Source of the DNA: UBA6168 sp041392505
Lineage (GTDB): Bacteria > Bacteroidota > Bacteroidia > Chitinophagales > Saprospiraceae
Assembly: GCA_041392505.1 (NCBI GenBank)
Contig: JAWKLX010000017.1
Coordinates: 1-64,000, forward strand
DNA length: 64,000 nucleotides
Direction: 5' to 3'
How positions within the stretch are numbered: the first letter of the stretch is position 1; each line of letters opens with the position of its first letter. The translations under genes and the position numbers were made by a program. Of the stretch, positions 1-9,672 are shown one piece after another. Under the pieces are notes generated by a model. The model saw only the letters and a program-made list of their open reading frames with translations, searched no databases and was not told the DNA's origin.

Positions 1-374
1 GGGAATTAGTACTAATATTATGGATAATGTTTTTTTCATTTTTATTGCATGCAACTACGGCATCCACGCAATATTGCGCAAACACCCCCTATTTGGATAG
101 GTACACGTAATAGTACCAAATAATTAATCAATCAATATAGACCAGATGCCAAGCAATCCAGCGCAGTTGTAAAATCTATCCCAAATAAAGGACATGCAGG
201 GTATTTAATAATGAATATGAGGTTTTTCCATTTTCCATTTTTCAACTTTTAAAAGCGGGAAAAATCAATTAGACGATTGAGATAGGTCATTGAAATAATG
301 ATTGATAAAAAAGACATTGCTGCCAATCAATCAAGGGTATTGATGATTTTCTAAAACTATAAAACCGTTTTACA

Positions 375-827
375 ATGAATACCACTGAAAAATTGCTGTT
401 CACCGATAAATACCTGGGCATCCCTGAATTGGAAGCCCTGCACCAGCAAAGCAAAGAATGGTTGAGCGATGTCGCTTTTTGGAGCGACGAAGCAGGTTTC
501 TTGAAAAAATTGATCGACAAAAATTTTGTCCATTTAATGGCAGGCGAGGGACTTTCAACCGCTGCAAGGCTTTCGGATGAAGTTTCCAAAATGAAGGATA
601 CCGAGCTGGAAAACCTGAAAGGGTTGTTGGAAATCCACGAGATGAAATTGGCAGAATTCATCGAAAACCCATTTTTCCACAAGGAGGAATCTTATCGTAA
701 GGAGCACCGCCGCTTGGAACAAAAGGTGCGGGAAATGGCCATGAAAAATATGGCATTGAAGCGCCGGATATTCGGTGCGGCGGAAAATGTCTTGATGGAA
801 GAAAGGGTCAAAAAAATCCATGCTTAG
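375..827 (+). CDS. Hypothetical coiled-coil protein
   Basis: This 150-residue protein has no signal peptide, no membrane segment and no enzymatic motif that I recognise. It is rich in Glu, Lys and Leu and is almost entirely predicted helix. Heptad-like stretches run from about residue 60 to the end (for example KDTELENLKGLLEIHEMKL), so a coiled-coil oligomer in the cytoplasm is likely. The ATG at 375 follows an AT-rich leader without a clear ribosome binding site, as is usual in Bacteroidota. The gene stands alone, and a convergent terminator lies just after its stop. Its function is unknown. The open frame and codon use support a real gene. Confidence 0.8.
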   Translation: MNTTEKLLFTDKYLGIPELEALHQQSKEWLSDVAFWSDEAGFLKKLIDKNFVHLMAGEGLSTAARLSDEVSKMKDTELENLKGLLEIHEMKLAEFIENPFFHKEESYRKEHRRLEQKVREMAMKNMALKRRIFGAAENVLMEERVKKIHA

Positions 828-860
828 GTCGTAGTTACCTGTAGCTTTTTCTTTTTCGGG

Positions 861-905
861 CATCATTCATCCCATCCTGAATTGTTAAAGGTGGGATGAA
901 TGATG
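861..905. terminator. Convergent terminator hairpin
   Basis: A perfect 14-bp inverted repeat (861-874 with 892-905, arm CATCATTCATCCCA) is followed by TTTTAGG on the plus strand. It lies between two convergent genes and can end both transcripts. Confidence 0.75.
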
Positions 906-923
906 TTTTAGGATAGTTTCAAT

Positions 924-2972
924 TTACCGCACAAAAACCGCTATCGACCTGCCTTCCAGCGCATACTCCGATGTGTCCACCTGATCTTCCCCCGGCTTCA
1001 CGAAATCGTGGGGAGAGGGCAGTCCTGTGTTAATGATGCGCTGCCAATTCCCAGTAGCCTGAAATTGGAATTGCAATGGTTTATCAGATCCATTAACCAT
1101 GACATAGATATGGTTGTCTTGTTGCGAGGTGCCATCCAAATGAAAAGCGAATGCCGAAGTTTCTGCGATGATTTCAGGCGGGCCATTGTAGCCAAACCAC
1201 TTGACATCCTCCCGCCAGAACCGGCTGCGGCAAAGGCTTGGGTGGGCCTTTCGGAAAGCAATCATATTTTTGAAAAAAGAAAAAAAGTCGGCGTGTTTTT
1301 CTTTGAAATCCCAATTGATCCAAGTGGTTTCATTGTCTTGGTTGTAGGGGTTGTTGTTGCCTTTTTGGGTTTTCAGGAATTCATCGCCGGCACGGAACAT
1401 CGGTGTCCCGTTGGAGAGCAATAAAAGGGTACACAGGTTTTTGGCTTGCCTTTTTCGCAGGTCTAAAATTTCTGGGGTCAATTCGTCGTCTCCTTCCGTG
1501 CCACAGTTCCAACTGAAATTTTCGTTCATGCCGTCGGCATTTTGTTCCCCGTTGGCAAAGTTGTGCTTGTAATTGTAGGCCACCAGGTCATAGAGCGTGA
1601 AGCCATCGTGGGAGTTGATGTAGTTGACGCTCTGATAAGGGTGGTAGGCAAAAGGAAGGTCGTCGGGGAAAAGGTCGTCGCTGCCGTACAAGCGCCTGAT
1701 CAAATTTCCGGTCTGCCCGCTGTCGCCTCTTACAAATTTTCTGACTTCATCGCGGAATCGGCTGTTCCACTGCATCCAGTTCACCCCGGGGAAGTTACGG
1801 CCTAATTGAAAAAAACCAGCGGCGTCCCAAGGCTCGGCAATCATGCGGACTTTTGCCAACAGCGGATCTGCCCGCAGGTCGCCAAAAATGGGTGGGTCTT
1901 CGATGCTGACCGAACCGTCAGAGTTTCGGGAAAATACAGAAGCGAGGTCGAAACGAAATCCGTCCACGTGCATTTCTTTTACCCAATATCGGAGGCTATC
2001 CAGTATCATGGCCCGCACCTCACTGTTTCGGGTGTGCATGGTATTACCAGTGCCCGAATAATTAAAATAGGGTCGGTCGAGGTTTTCGTGGATGAGGTAA
2101 TAAGTACTGTTGTCGATGCCTTTATAGCTGTAAACGGGGCCATAGCTATTGCCTTCCGTGGTGTGGTTAAAGACTACATCCAAAACGATTTCGATGCCCG
2201 CTTTATGGAGTTCCCGCACCATGTATTTGAATTCTTTTATTTGCCCACCAATGCTTTTGTCGCTGGAATAGTCATGATGGGGCGCAAAAAAACTCATCGG
2301 TGAGTAACCCCAATAACCTATTTCTTGCCCGTCAAACTGATACACGGGCATCAGTTCAATGGCTGTAACCCCTAATTCTTTTAAATATGGTATTTTCTCA
2401 ACCACTGCCGAATAGGTGCCCCTTTTGTCCTGGCTCACGCCAGAACTTTGGTGGTAGGTAAAGCCCTTGACGTGCATTTCATAAATGACAAGATCATGTT
2501 CGTGCTGAATGGGGTGGTCGTTTTGCCAATTGAAATTGCCCTCCTCTTTCAAAATGACACCGAGCGGTGCTTTCCCATCGTTGGGGCCGGGAAGGCAAGC
2601 GGCAGTGCGGTCAAAACCTGGCGGGAAAAACAGTGCTTTGGCGTAAGGGTCAAAGAGTATTTTATCCTGGTCGAAGCTGTGCCACTCGAACTGCCCTTTT
2701 GGGTTGGGGCCGTCTATCCGGTAAGCATAAAATTCCGTGTCTTTTAATTGCCCGGCAGGGATGCGGCAATGCCACACCCGGTGGGATTTATTGAGCAAAT
2801 AATTTAGCGGAACAGTTATAACAGGTTTTTTACAGTCATTTTTTTGGTAAAGTAAAAGTGTTACGCTCGTGGCGTGTTTGGAATAAATGGCAAAGTTGTA
2901 GGCGTCTTCGTTTTCAATATAGGTAACCCCAAATGGATAGGACGAACCTTCTTTTGTTTTCCAGGATGCCAT
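924..2972 (-). CDS. glgX: Glycogen debranching enzyme (GlgX/isoamylase, GH13)
   Basis: It hydrolyses alpha-1,6 branch linkages of glycogen in the cytoplasm. I place the start at the ATG at 2972 (MASWKTKEG), because the 13 extra residues of a longer frame look like leader. That gives 682 residues, normal for the family. An N-terminal beta-sandwich (CBM48-like, about residues 10-130) precedes the TIM barrel. The GH13 motifs are all visible: DVVFNH, then GFRFDLASV with the nucleophile Asp near residue 342, then MIAEPWDAAG with the acid/base Glu near 380, then NSHDGFTLYDL. MIAEPWDAAG is typical of GlgX-type debranchers. A glycogen-synthase-like gene is on the same contig near 59 kb, so glycogen storage is plausible. 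The gene is monocistronic. Confidence 0.93.
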   Translation of the reverse strand: MASWKTKEGSSYPFGVTYIENEDAYNFAIYSKHATSVTLLLYQKNDCKKPVITVPLNYLLNKSHRVWHCRIPAGQLKDTEFYAYRIDGPNPKGQFEWHSFDQDKILFDPYAKALFFPPGFDRTAACLPGPNDGKAPLGVILKEEGNFNWQNDHPIQHEHDLVIYEMHVKGFTYHQSSGVSQDKRGTYSAVVEKIPYLKELGVTAIELMPVYQFDGQEIGYWGYSPMSFFAPHHDYSSDKSIGGQIKEFKYMVRELHKAGIEIVLDVVFNHTTEGNSYGPVYSYKGIDNSTYYLIHENLDRPYFNYSGTGNTMHTRNSEVRAMILDSLRYWVKEMHVDGFRFDLASVFSRNSDGSVSIEDPPIFGDLRADPLLAKVRMIAEPWDAAGFFQLGRNFPGVNWMQWNSRFRDEVRKFVRGDSGQTGNLIRRLYGSDDLFPDDLPFAYHPYQSVNYINSHDGFTLYDLVAYNYKHNFANGEQNADGMNENFSWNCGTEGDDELTPEILDLRKRQAKNLCTLLLLSNGTPMFRAGDEFLKTQKGNNNPYNQDNETTWINWDFKEKHADFFSFFKNMIAFRKAHPSLCRSRFWREDVKWFGYNGPPEIIAETSAFAFHLDGTSQQDNHIYVMVNGSDKPLQFQFQATGNWQRIINTGLPSPHDFVKPGEDQVDTSEYALEGRSIAVFVR

Positions 2973-3011
2973 AATTATTTGAATTGAAAGGTGTTGAGAA
3001 AAGGTGTGCAT

Positions 3012-3591
3012 GTTTTTTAATCTTGGTCAACAAGAGTTGCATGTCCCCTTTTTTTATTATTGTATTTTTTGCATAAAAAACAATGCTCAATTTTTCCCTT
3101 TAATTAATTTATTTAAGGCTTTTCATTTTTTAGAAATTGCCAACTTAAAATTATCGGTTAGAAGATACAGGTAATAACGATATTGGTCAGGTGGTAGGTT
3201 GATTTTTATCAACGGGATGTTGGTTGATGGACGGTAGAGTTTTATTTTTGAAAAATTAATTAATATTTTGATTTGTAGCTAATTATTTCTCTTAAATACT
3301 TTTAATGTTTTAATAAAAATACTAAATTTGGTTTATCAATTCTTCCCGTGAACAATTTCCTGTTTTTTATTGTATATCTATTCAAGTGAGTACACTGCAC
3401 GTCAAATAAACACTGCCTTATTATCTCCATTGAAGACTTTTGTCGATACCAACTAAGCAAGCTTTTTTTTACGAATGGACAGGAATAAATTGAAATAGAT
3501 ACTTGCCAATTATTATTTAGAATTACTTTTTTTAATTGGGTAATGATGTTTCATATTTATTCATTTTAAATCAATTCACAACAAAACCGTT
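3012..3591. other. Long AT-rich intergenic region with possible promoter
   Basis: There is no coding potential in this roughly 580-bp spacer between divergent genes. A good Bacteroidota -7 match, TAAATTTG, is at 3323-3330 on the plus strand. It would leave a leader of about 255 nt before the PAS gene. I see nothing else that I can support. Confidence 0.4.
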
Positions 3592-3996
3592 ATGAACTTA
3601 CTACATCATTCCACCAACCGTCGAGATGCCATGCTCCAAACTATGTTTAAGAATGCGCCTATTGGCATGCTGATCCTAAACAGGCAAGGGGTGGTTATGG
3701 GAGGCAATCCCAATGCCCTGTCGTTATTGGGTTACAGTAATAAGGAGCTGGTAGGCAAGCACCTTAAAGACCTGATTCCTAATCAGTTCCAATATTCTAC
3801 CTGTCGAGAAGGCTATTTAAATGATCCATCTGTTCGTCAGATGATTGGGGAAAAAGAACTGCTGGCAACCTGCAAGGATGGAAAGAAAATTCCCGTGTTG
3901 ATTGAATTAAGTGATGCCACGACACCAGGTGATGATATTGGTATTGCTTTTATCCGCCAAATAGGAGGGGAAAAGAAAATGTCAAAAAAAAAATAG
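3592..3996 (+). CDS. Single-domain PAS protein
   Basis: A 134-residue protein consisting of one PAS sensor domain, about residues 15-125. The sequence has the usual start of PAS_4/PAS_9 domains (MFKNAPIGMLILNRQGVV), then NPNALSLLGYSNKELVGK and the C-terminal strands (GKKIPVLIELS...IGIAFIRQI). No histidine kinase, cyclase or HTH output is attached, and the chain ends in a Lys-rich tail. It probably senses a small ligand or redox state and passes the signal on by protein contact. No partner is adjacent. The ligand cannot be inferred from sequence. Confidence 0.85.
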   Translation: MNLLHHSTNRRDAMLQTMFKNAPIGMLILNRQGVVMGGNPNALSLLGYSNKELVGKHLKDLIPNQFQYSTCREGYLNDPSVRQMIGEKELLATCKDGKKIPVLIELSDATTPGDDIGIAFIRQIGGEKKMSKKK

Positions 3997-4384
3997 GTGA
4001 AGAATAGATTAGGGGGATTGGGTTTGACGAGTATTAAAATAAAATTTATTTAAATAATAAGGTTTAAAGTGTTGGCAGTTTTTTGTCTCTAATATTTAAT
4101 TTAATCAAGTAGTTATTTTACTACTTAAATTTTATTCCATACTAATAAATAAAAATGCCTCAAATAGGATTTTGGGTTATTTAAAATGTATTAGGTCGGA
4201 TTAAAAAGTAAAGGTTGTTTTATGATTAATTTATCCAAAAATTGGGTTAGGATAATATTTTAAAAATTGGGTTAAATAAATTATTTATGCAAATCAAGGT
4301 TTGTAATTTAATAGCACTTGAAAATGAGGAGCTTAGACTTTCCAAGTTTTCAAAACTTGGAAAGTCTTTGTCCTTATGGGTATT
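3997..4384. other. AT-rich spacer between convergent genes
   Basis: I see no gene here. The only structured feature is the inverted repeat at 4336-4366. Confidence 0.4.
4336..4366. terminator. 31-bp odd palindrome, probable terminator
   Basis: GACTTTCCAAGTTTT and its exact complement are separated by one base. The palindrome lies 19 bp beyond the stop of the sigma factor gene. It has no strong T-run, so it may be a palindromic repeat rather than a simple terminator. Confidence 0.5.
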
Positions 4385-4903
4385 TTAATTGAGCCATCCC
4401 TTCAATATTTTTCTCAATTTTTTCCGGCCATGATGAATACGGCTTTTTAATGTACCAACGGGGATGTTCAATGATTTGGCCATCTCTTCATATTGATAGC
4501 CTTCGCTAATCATTTGCAATGGACGGAGATATATTTCGTCCAATTTTCCCAACGCCCCAAGAAATTCGTCCCGACGCAAATTGTTATAACCTTCATTGAA
4601 TACATACAGTCCTTTTTCCTTGTGCATATTTTTCAACCGCTCCTGTTGCTTCCCTTATTTTTTGTTTTCGGTAATTATTAATAAACATGTTCCTCATGAT
4701 GGTATTCATCCAAGCTTTGAAGTTTGAACCATCGTGGTAAGAATTAAGGTTTTTATATGCCCGAAAACTGTTTCCTGCACCAAGTCTTCCGCTTCCGTAT
4801 TGTTTCCGGTCAATTTTAATGCGTAACCATGAAGCTTATTTGCAATCGGCTGGTACAAGGTCAGGAATTTAGAAACTTTGATTGGGGAATTGCTGGTAGT
4901 CAT
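4385..4903 (-). CDS. ECF sigma-70 factor, frame disrupted by two compensating indels
   Basis: An ECF-type RNA polymerase sigma factor of about 172 residues once corrected. Region 2 starts in frame (GYALKLTGNNTEAEDLVQET). The frame is then lost at the A-run 4764-4767 on the plus strand, where one base is missing. Between there and 4654 the correct sequence continues in another frame: FRAYKNLNSYHDGSNFKAW, then MNTIMRNMFINNYRK, both typical of Bacteroidota ECF factors. One extra base in the C-run 4652-4654 restores the original frame. It then runs through region 4 (QYEEMAKSLNIPVGTLKSR), the -35-binding helix-turn-helix. The two indels cancel, which suggests sequencing error, although a pseudogene cannot be excluded. 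No anti-sigma factor gene is adjacent. Confidence 0.8.
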
Positions 4904-4972
4904 CGCTTGTGTTATGATTAAAAGCCAATAGGCCGGGGCTACTCAAAATTGAAAGCCCCGACCTTTCTGAGT

Positions 4973-5584
4973 TTATGGTTTGTTATTGTGAATAGCCTCT
5001 TCAATGGGTACTCTAACTCCATCTTTATAGGAAACGATCCATGCGTCTTTCAACCCCATTTCCTTCAGGTAGCCTTGAAATTTTTTAGCCATATCGTAGT
5101 CCCGGAATTTACCCAACAGTATTTTCTGTACGTTGCTCTTGTCTTCCGTCGCCAGGTTTTTGGCGTCATTCAAGTCTTCAGGTAGTTTCACCTTTTCGAA
5201 AGCACCGACCTGTAATTTGAACACGACGCCTTTTTCTACGGCGCCACTCAGGTCCAAAGTGTTTTCGGTGAGATCAGTGATACCTTTTAATTCCATTTCT
5301 AGGCTGCTTATTTCCATTTCCAGATTGCTGATGGATTGATCTTTCATAGCGACTTGAGTTTTTAAATTGGTCGCCTGCGTCTGGTAGAAATCATGTTCTT
5401 TAGTTAGCACTTTCAACGCTTTAGGATTGCGCTTGTATTCCTTGGCAGCTTTTTTCCACTGCTTTTTTTCTGGCTTGGACAGTTCCGCGTAAACCTCTGA
5501 CGGGATGTCAAAAACCTGTCCTTCTACCTTAAAGGCAAACATTGTAGCGATTCCGAGTAGGATGATGATGACTGGATTTTTCAT
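4973..5584 (-). CDS. Exported SPOR-domain-like protein
   Basis: About 203 residues from the ATG at 5584 (MKNPVIIILLGIATMFAF), which gives a clean signal peptide; the longer frame would bury it behind 11 polar residues. After cleavage comes a charged region with a coiled coil (about residues 40-105). The C-terminal domain has the features of a SPOR peptidoglycan-binding fold: FKLQVGAFEK, then VQKILLGKFRDYDMAKKFQG, then a final strand. It is expected in the periplasm, binding glycan strands lacking stem peptides. It begins 40 bp after the ppsA stop on the same strand and may be cotranscribed with it. The domain call is by motif only. Confidence 0.75.
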   Translation of the reverse strand: MKNPVIIILLGIATMFAFKVEGQVFDIPSEVYAELSKPEKKQWKKAAKEYKRNPKALKVLTKEHDFYQTQATNLKTQVAMKDQSISNLEMEISSLEMELKGITDLTENTLDLSGAVEKGVVFKLQVGAFEKVKLPEDLNDAKNLATEDKSNVQKILLGKFRDYDMAKKFQGYLKEMGLKDAWIVSYKDGVRVPIEEAIHNNKP

Positions 5585-5623
5585 GGTGAATGATTTTTGA
5601 AAGTTATTTAACTGCATTTTTCT

Positions 5624-8020
5624 TTACATGGCAACCATTAGGGTTTCCCCTTCTGCCATATTTATGTTCTCAATTCCGTTCAATAATGCGTCGATGTTGA
5701 AAGAAACACTATTGATGCCCTCTTTCACTAAAAACTGGGCAAAATCAGGAAAGTCACTTGGGGCTTGTCCGCACAGCCCAATTTTGACGTAATGCCGCTT
5801 GGCGACCTGGATAACATCAGAAATCAATTTTTTGACTGCCGCATTGTTTTCATCGAATAGGTTGTTGATGAGGGAGTTGTCCCGGTCCAGTCCCAACGTT
5901 AGTTGGGTAAGGTCATTGGAACCGATGGAGAAACCGTCGAATATTTTAGCGAACTCCTCGGCAAGGATGACGTTGCTTGGGATCTCGATCATGGTATAGA
6001 TTTCCAAAGCGTTTTTGCCCCGTTTTAGGCCATACTCTTCCATCAGTTCAATCACTTTTTTGCCTTCTTCGACAGTGCGGCAGAACGGGATCATGAGCTT
6101 CACATTAGTTAAACCCATTTCGTCCCTGACCACTTTCATGGCTTCGCATTCCAAACGGAAACCTTCCCGGTATTTTTCGTGGTAATACCTCGATGCGCCC
6201 CGGAAACCCAGCATTGGGTTTTCCTCTTTCGGCTCAAATTGCTGGCCGCCCAAAAGATTGGCATATTCATTTGATTTGAAATCGCTCATACGAACGATCA
6301 CGTCTTTCGGGTAAAATGCAGCAGCAATAGTGGCCACGGCCTGCGCTAATTTATCAACAAAATAGGCGGGTTTGTTCGCGTAGCCGGCCGTCAGTTTATC
6401 AATTTCTTTTTTGGCTTGCGGGTCTTCCAAGTCGTCAAATTTGACCAGCGCCATGGGGTGGGTTTTGATTGCATTTGAAATGATAAATTCCAGCCGCATC
6501 AGGCCGATGCCGTTGTTTGGAAACATGGCATACTGAAATGCCTTTTCGGGGTCGCCTAAAATCAGCATAACCTCTGTGAGGGGCATTTGTAGCTGGTCAA
6601 TATCAACATGCGATTCCTTCCATGGAAGGATGCCGTCGTACACAAACCCGGTATTGCCCTCCGCTGCGGAAACGGTGACCTCTTGTCCATCTTGGATAGT
6701 TTTGGTCGCATCGCCAGTGCCTACCACTGCAACAGCGCCTTGCTCTCTTGCCACAATGGCCGCATGGCTGGTGCGCCCTCCCCGGTTCGTGATAATGGCT
6801 GCGGCTTTCCTCAAAATGGGGTCCCAATCTGGATCGGTGATGTCGGTGACCAATACTTCCCCTTTTTTGAGTTTAGAGGCTTCATTTGGAGAGTGGAGAA
6901 TACGGGCTTTGCCCGCTGCGATCTTATTGCCCAGGCCACTGCCGCTGGCCAATACCCGGCCTTTTTCTTTTAACTTGTATAAGGTAAATAAATTAGATTT
7001 GGAGGTGGTGTGGATGGTCTCTGGACGGGCTTGTACGATGTACAATTTTTTGGTAAAACCATCTTTGGCCCACTCGATGTCCATTGGCATTTCGTAATGG
7101 TCTTCGATGATCAAACACCAACGGGCCAGGGATTCAATTTCTTTGTCGCTGAGAATAAATTCTTGGCGCTTTGCTTCCGGAGTTTGGATATTTTTAGTGG
7201 TTGTATGGTCGGAGTAGTTGTCATTGTAAATCAACATTTCTTCTTTTTCACCCAATTTTTTTGAAAGGATACTCCTGTTACCTTCCTTCAAGGAAGGTTT
7301 AAATACTACAAATTCATCGGGTTCAACCCTTCCCTTCACCACATTTTCCCCCAGCCCCCAACTACCATCGATCACGACGACGTCTCGAAAGCCACTTTCT
7401 GGCTCTAATGTAAAACCTACCCCCGCGCAACCCGCATCCGAACGGACCATTTGTTGGACGCCGATAGAAAGGGCAACCTCCATGTGGTCGAACCCATTGT
7501 CAACCCGGTATTTTATGGCTCTATCGGTGAAAAGCGACTCATAACATTTCAGGCAGGCATCCAATAGTTCATTGTCGCCTTTGATATTCAGGTAGCTTTC
7601 TTGTTGGCCAGCGAAACTGGCTTCCGGGAGGTCTTCGGCAGTGGCGCTGCTCCTAACGGCCAGACTATAGTCCACCCCCAACCGTTCCTGCAATTGCTGG
7701 TTGGCGGCAAGAATTTCCACTTGTAGAGAAAATGGGATCGTAGCTTTACTGATTGCCATTCTGGCTTCGGCCCCTACCTCTGAAAGATTGGTAAAAGCGT
7801 TGGTGTCCAGTTTTTTCAGGATGGCGGAAAGGGTTGACTGGAGATTGTTTTCTTTCAAAAAGAAACGATAAGCAGCTGCGGTAATGGCGAACCCATCGGG
7901 AATGCGGATGCCTTTTGCTGTTAGTTTTTGGAACATTTCCCCCAAGGATGCATTCTTCCCACCGACTTTTGGAATATCCTTGATGTCGATGTCTTTGAAT
8001 TGATAGATATAACCAGTCAT
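5624..8020 (-). CDS. ppsA: Phosphoenolpyruvate synthase
   Basis: It converts pyruvate and ATP to phosphoenolpyruvate, AMP and phosphate, the entry to gluconeogenesis. At 798 residues it has the normal PpsA length. The N-terminal pyruvate/ATP-binding domain starts GGKNASLGEMF and contains AVRSSATAEDLPEASFAGQQ. The central swivelling domain carries the phosphorylated histidine in GGRTSHAAIVAREQG. The C-terminal PEP-binding barrel has FSIGSNDLTQLTLGLDRD and the GLCGQAPSD loop with the catalytic cysteine. The gene is followed directly by the SPOR-domain gene. A hairpin upstream isolates it from hsp20. Confidence 0.97.
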   Translation of the reverse strand: MTGYIYQFKDIDIKDIPKVGGKNASLGEMFQKLTAKGIRIPDGFAITAAAYRFFLKENNLQSTLSAILKKLDTNAFTNLSEVGAEARMAISKATIPFSLQVEILAANQQLQERLGVDYSLAVRSSATAEDLPEASFAGQQESYLNIKGDNELLDACLKCYESLFTDRAIKYRVDNGFDHMEVALSIGVQQMVRSDAGCAGVGFTLEPESGFRDVVVIDGSWGLGENVVKGRVEPDEFVVFKPSLKEGNRSILSKKLGEKEEMLIYNDNYSDHTTTKNIQTPEAKRQEFILSDKEIESLARWCLIIEDHYEMPMDIEWAKDGFTKKLYIVQARPETIHTTSKSNLFTLYKLKEKGRVLASGSGLGNKIAAGKARILHSPNEASKLKKGEVLVTDITDPDWDPILRKAAAIITNRGGRTSHAAIVAREQGAVAVVGTGDATKTIQDGQEVTVSAAEGNTGFVYDGILPWKESHVDIDQLQMPLTEVMLILGDPEKAFQYAMFPNNGIGLMRLEFIISNAIKTHPMALVKFDDLEDPQAKKEIDKLTAGYANKPAYFVDKLAQAVATIAAAFYPKDVIVRMSDFKSNEYANLLGGQQFEPKEENPMLGFRGASRYYHEKYREGFRLECEAMKVVRDEMGLTNVKLMIPFCRTVEEGKKVIELMEEYGLKRGKNALEIYTMIEIPSNVILAEEFAKIFDGFSIGSNDLTQLTLGLDRDNSLINNLFDENNAAVKKLISDVIQVAKRHYVKIGLCGQAPSDFPDFAQFLVKEGINSVSFNIDALLNGIENINMAEGETLMVAM

Positions 8021-8041
8021 GACTTATTTATTTAATTTCAG

Positions 8042-8086
8042 AAAAAAGCCCACCCCGTACACTATCGTCGGAAAGCGGGCTTTTTT
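8042..8086 (-). terminator. Terminator of hsp20
   Basis: The arms AAAAAAGCCC (8042-8051) and GGGCTTTTTT (8077-8086) form a 10-bp stem. A T-run follows on the minus strand, downstream of the hsp20 stop. Confidence 0.75.
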
Positions 8087-8144
8087 CTTAGGGTCAGTAA
8101 ATCGGTTAACACATTAGGAGGGCTGAGGAGATTGCTCCGTTCTT

Positions 8145-8582
8145 TCAGGCGACGGCGACTTCAATTTTTTTAGGCTCTACCACTTCGGCTTTTTGCAGGC
8201 TGATTTTCAGCACGCCGTTGTCGTATTTAGCCTCTACCTTTTCCGTCTTGATGTTTTCAGGAAGCCGGAAACATCTTTCAAAGGATTCAAAGCTGTATTC
8301 TTGGCGCCGGTAGTTCTTTTTCTTTTCGGTTTTTTTCTCCTCTTTTTCTGCGCTGATGGTCAGCATGCCATTTTCCACAGAAACATGGAAATCTTTTTTC
8401 TCCATACCTGGCGCAGCAACTTCTACCAAGAAATTATCCTTGGTTTCGGAAATATTGACTGCTGGCATTTTTCTATTGTTCCACACGGTGGACAGAAAAT
8501 CATCGTCCCATCCTGCATTCTCAAAAAAGGAAGGGATATTGGGAAACAGTTCCCTATTGCGGTTCCAATTAATTAATGACAT
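8145..8582 (-). CDS. Small heat-shock protein Hsp20/alpha-crystallin
   Basis: A 145-residue ATP-independent holdase chaperone. I use the ATG at 8582 (MSLINWNRNREL), which matches the usual short N-terminal arm. The alpha-crystallin domain spans about residues 38-140. It has the family hallmarks: PAVNISETKDNFLVEVAAPG, then MLTISAEKEEKK, then YDNGVLKISLQKAE. The last contains the A-x-x-x-n-G-V-L motif of the last strands. A C-terminal I-x-I/V-type tail (KKIEVAVA) may contact neighbouring subunits. The gene is monocistronic, with its own terminator. Confidence 0.95.
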   Translation of the reverse strand: MSLINWNRNRELFPNIPSFFENAGWDDDFLSTVWNNRKMPAVNISETKDNFLVEVAAPGMEKKDFHVSVENGMLTISAEKEEKKTEKKKNYRRQEYSFESFERCFRLPENIKTEKVEAKYDNGVLKISLQKAEVVEPKKIEVAVA

Positions 8583-8621
8583 GATTGATTGATTTAAATT
8601 GTTAGGAAATATTTTTATCAC

Positions 8622-9136
8622 TACAAATCTATTTCCTAGTAAAAGCGGATGAAATGAGTTTGCTCAACCGGGAGTTTGATATTCGTCAATTTTTAAATAA
8701 GTCCGAGCGGGAATTAGCTGTTTAGTTTTGAAAGCCTGGTGATGGATGTTGGATTAAATTTCTAAATCATAAACGCTGGGTAATATTTATTTTATAAAAA
8801 ATTGAAATGAGGAATGTATGCTTACCCTCCATTTTGTTGCGGTAGGTTTAAATGTCTTTGACCCCCTTACTAAAATCCCCTTGTTATTCAGCGTATAATT
8901 TGGATAATTTTAAATATTATCATTTAACGTAAAAACAAACATTTAAATCGAGGTGGAAATCATTTTTTCTTTAAATTTGTGAGCGGGTAATGTTTATTTA
9001 ACCCTGTGAATATATTTTCAAATTTTCCAATCTTATTAATCGGAATCAACCTTTAGTAGGTCATTCTATCCAAGTAAATTTTCAAAAACTACCGTTCCTT
9101 ATCAACCAATTTGTTAACTGTACACCCACTAACGTC
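8622..9136. other. Intergenic region between divergent genes
   Basis: There is no open frame of note. The spacer is AT-rich and holds the promoter-like site at 8972-8979. Confidence 0.4.
8972..8979 (+). promoter_or_regulatory. Putative -7 element of the response regulator gene
   Basis: TAAATTTG matches the Bacteroidota primary sigma -7 consensus TAnnTTTG, about 155 nt before the start codon. I see no convincing -33 TTTG at the right distance. Confidence 0.4.
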
Positions 9137-9511
9137 ATGAGAAAAATCCTCATAATCGAAGATAATCAGGACATTCGGGACAACTTGGAGGAAATCCTTG
9201 AACTCCAAGATTACGTGGTTCATTTAGCTGAGAATGGAGAAAAAGGGATAGCAAGCATTCAGGAAATCAAACCAGACCTAATCCTGTGCGACGTTGCGAT
9301 GCCTCAAAAAAATGGATATGAAGTGCTCGACCATGTCCGTTCAAATCCTTTGACAGTTGCAACCCCCTTTATCTTCATTACCGCCAGTGCCGAAGAAAGG
9401 GATATAGCGATGGGAAAAATGGCCGGGGCGGACGACTATTTAGCCAAGCCTTTCCCTTCGAGCAAATTGATAGCTTCCATATCACGGCTGCTAAATGAAG
9501 ATAGAGAATAG
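9137..9511 (+). CDS. Single-domain response regulator (CheY-like receiver)
   Basis: A 124-residue stand-alone receiver domain. The acidic pocket is Glu8/Asp9, the phosphoacceptor is Asp52 (LILCDVAMP), the switch Thr is Thr82 (FIFITAS) and the conserved Lys is Lys104 (LAKPF). All catalytic positions are intact. There is no DNA-binding or enzymatic output, so it must act by protein-protein contact or as a phosphorelay shuttle. No histidine kinase is adjacent. The start ATG follows an AT-rich leader. Confidence 0.95.
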   Translation: MRKILIIEDNQDIRDNLEEILELQDYVVHLAENGEKGIASIQEIKPDLILCDVAMPQKNGYEVLDHVRSNPLTVATPFIFITASAEERDIAMGKMAGADDYLAKPFPSSKLIASISRLLNEDRE

Positions 9512-9672
9512 ATGCTCCCTTGCAACCCTTGGGCGGGCAGAGCAGATCGATGGCGATTACGTGACTGACCATTCGGCCCAGCTGTAAAACATTGATTTTT
9601 GTTCAATTTATTAGAAATCATTTTGCAGCTATAAAGTCAAAAGGATTTTATGGTTGGGAATTAGGAGGTCAT

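Noticed and set aside
1..374. Gene or RNA at the left edge
   Set aside because: Only AT-rich sequence without a sustained frame or stable fold is seen.
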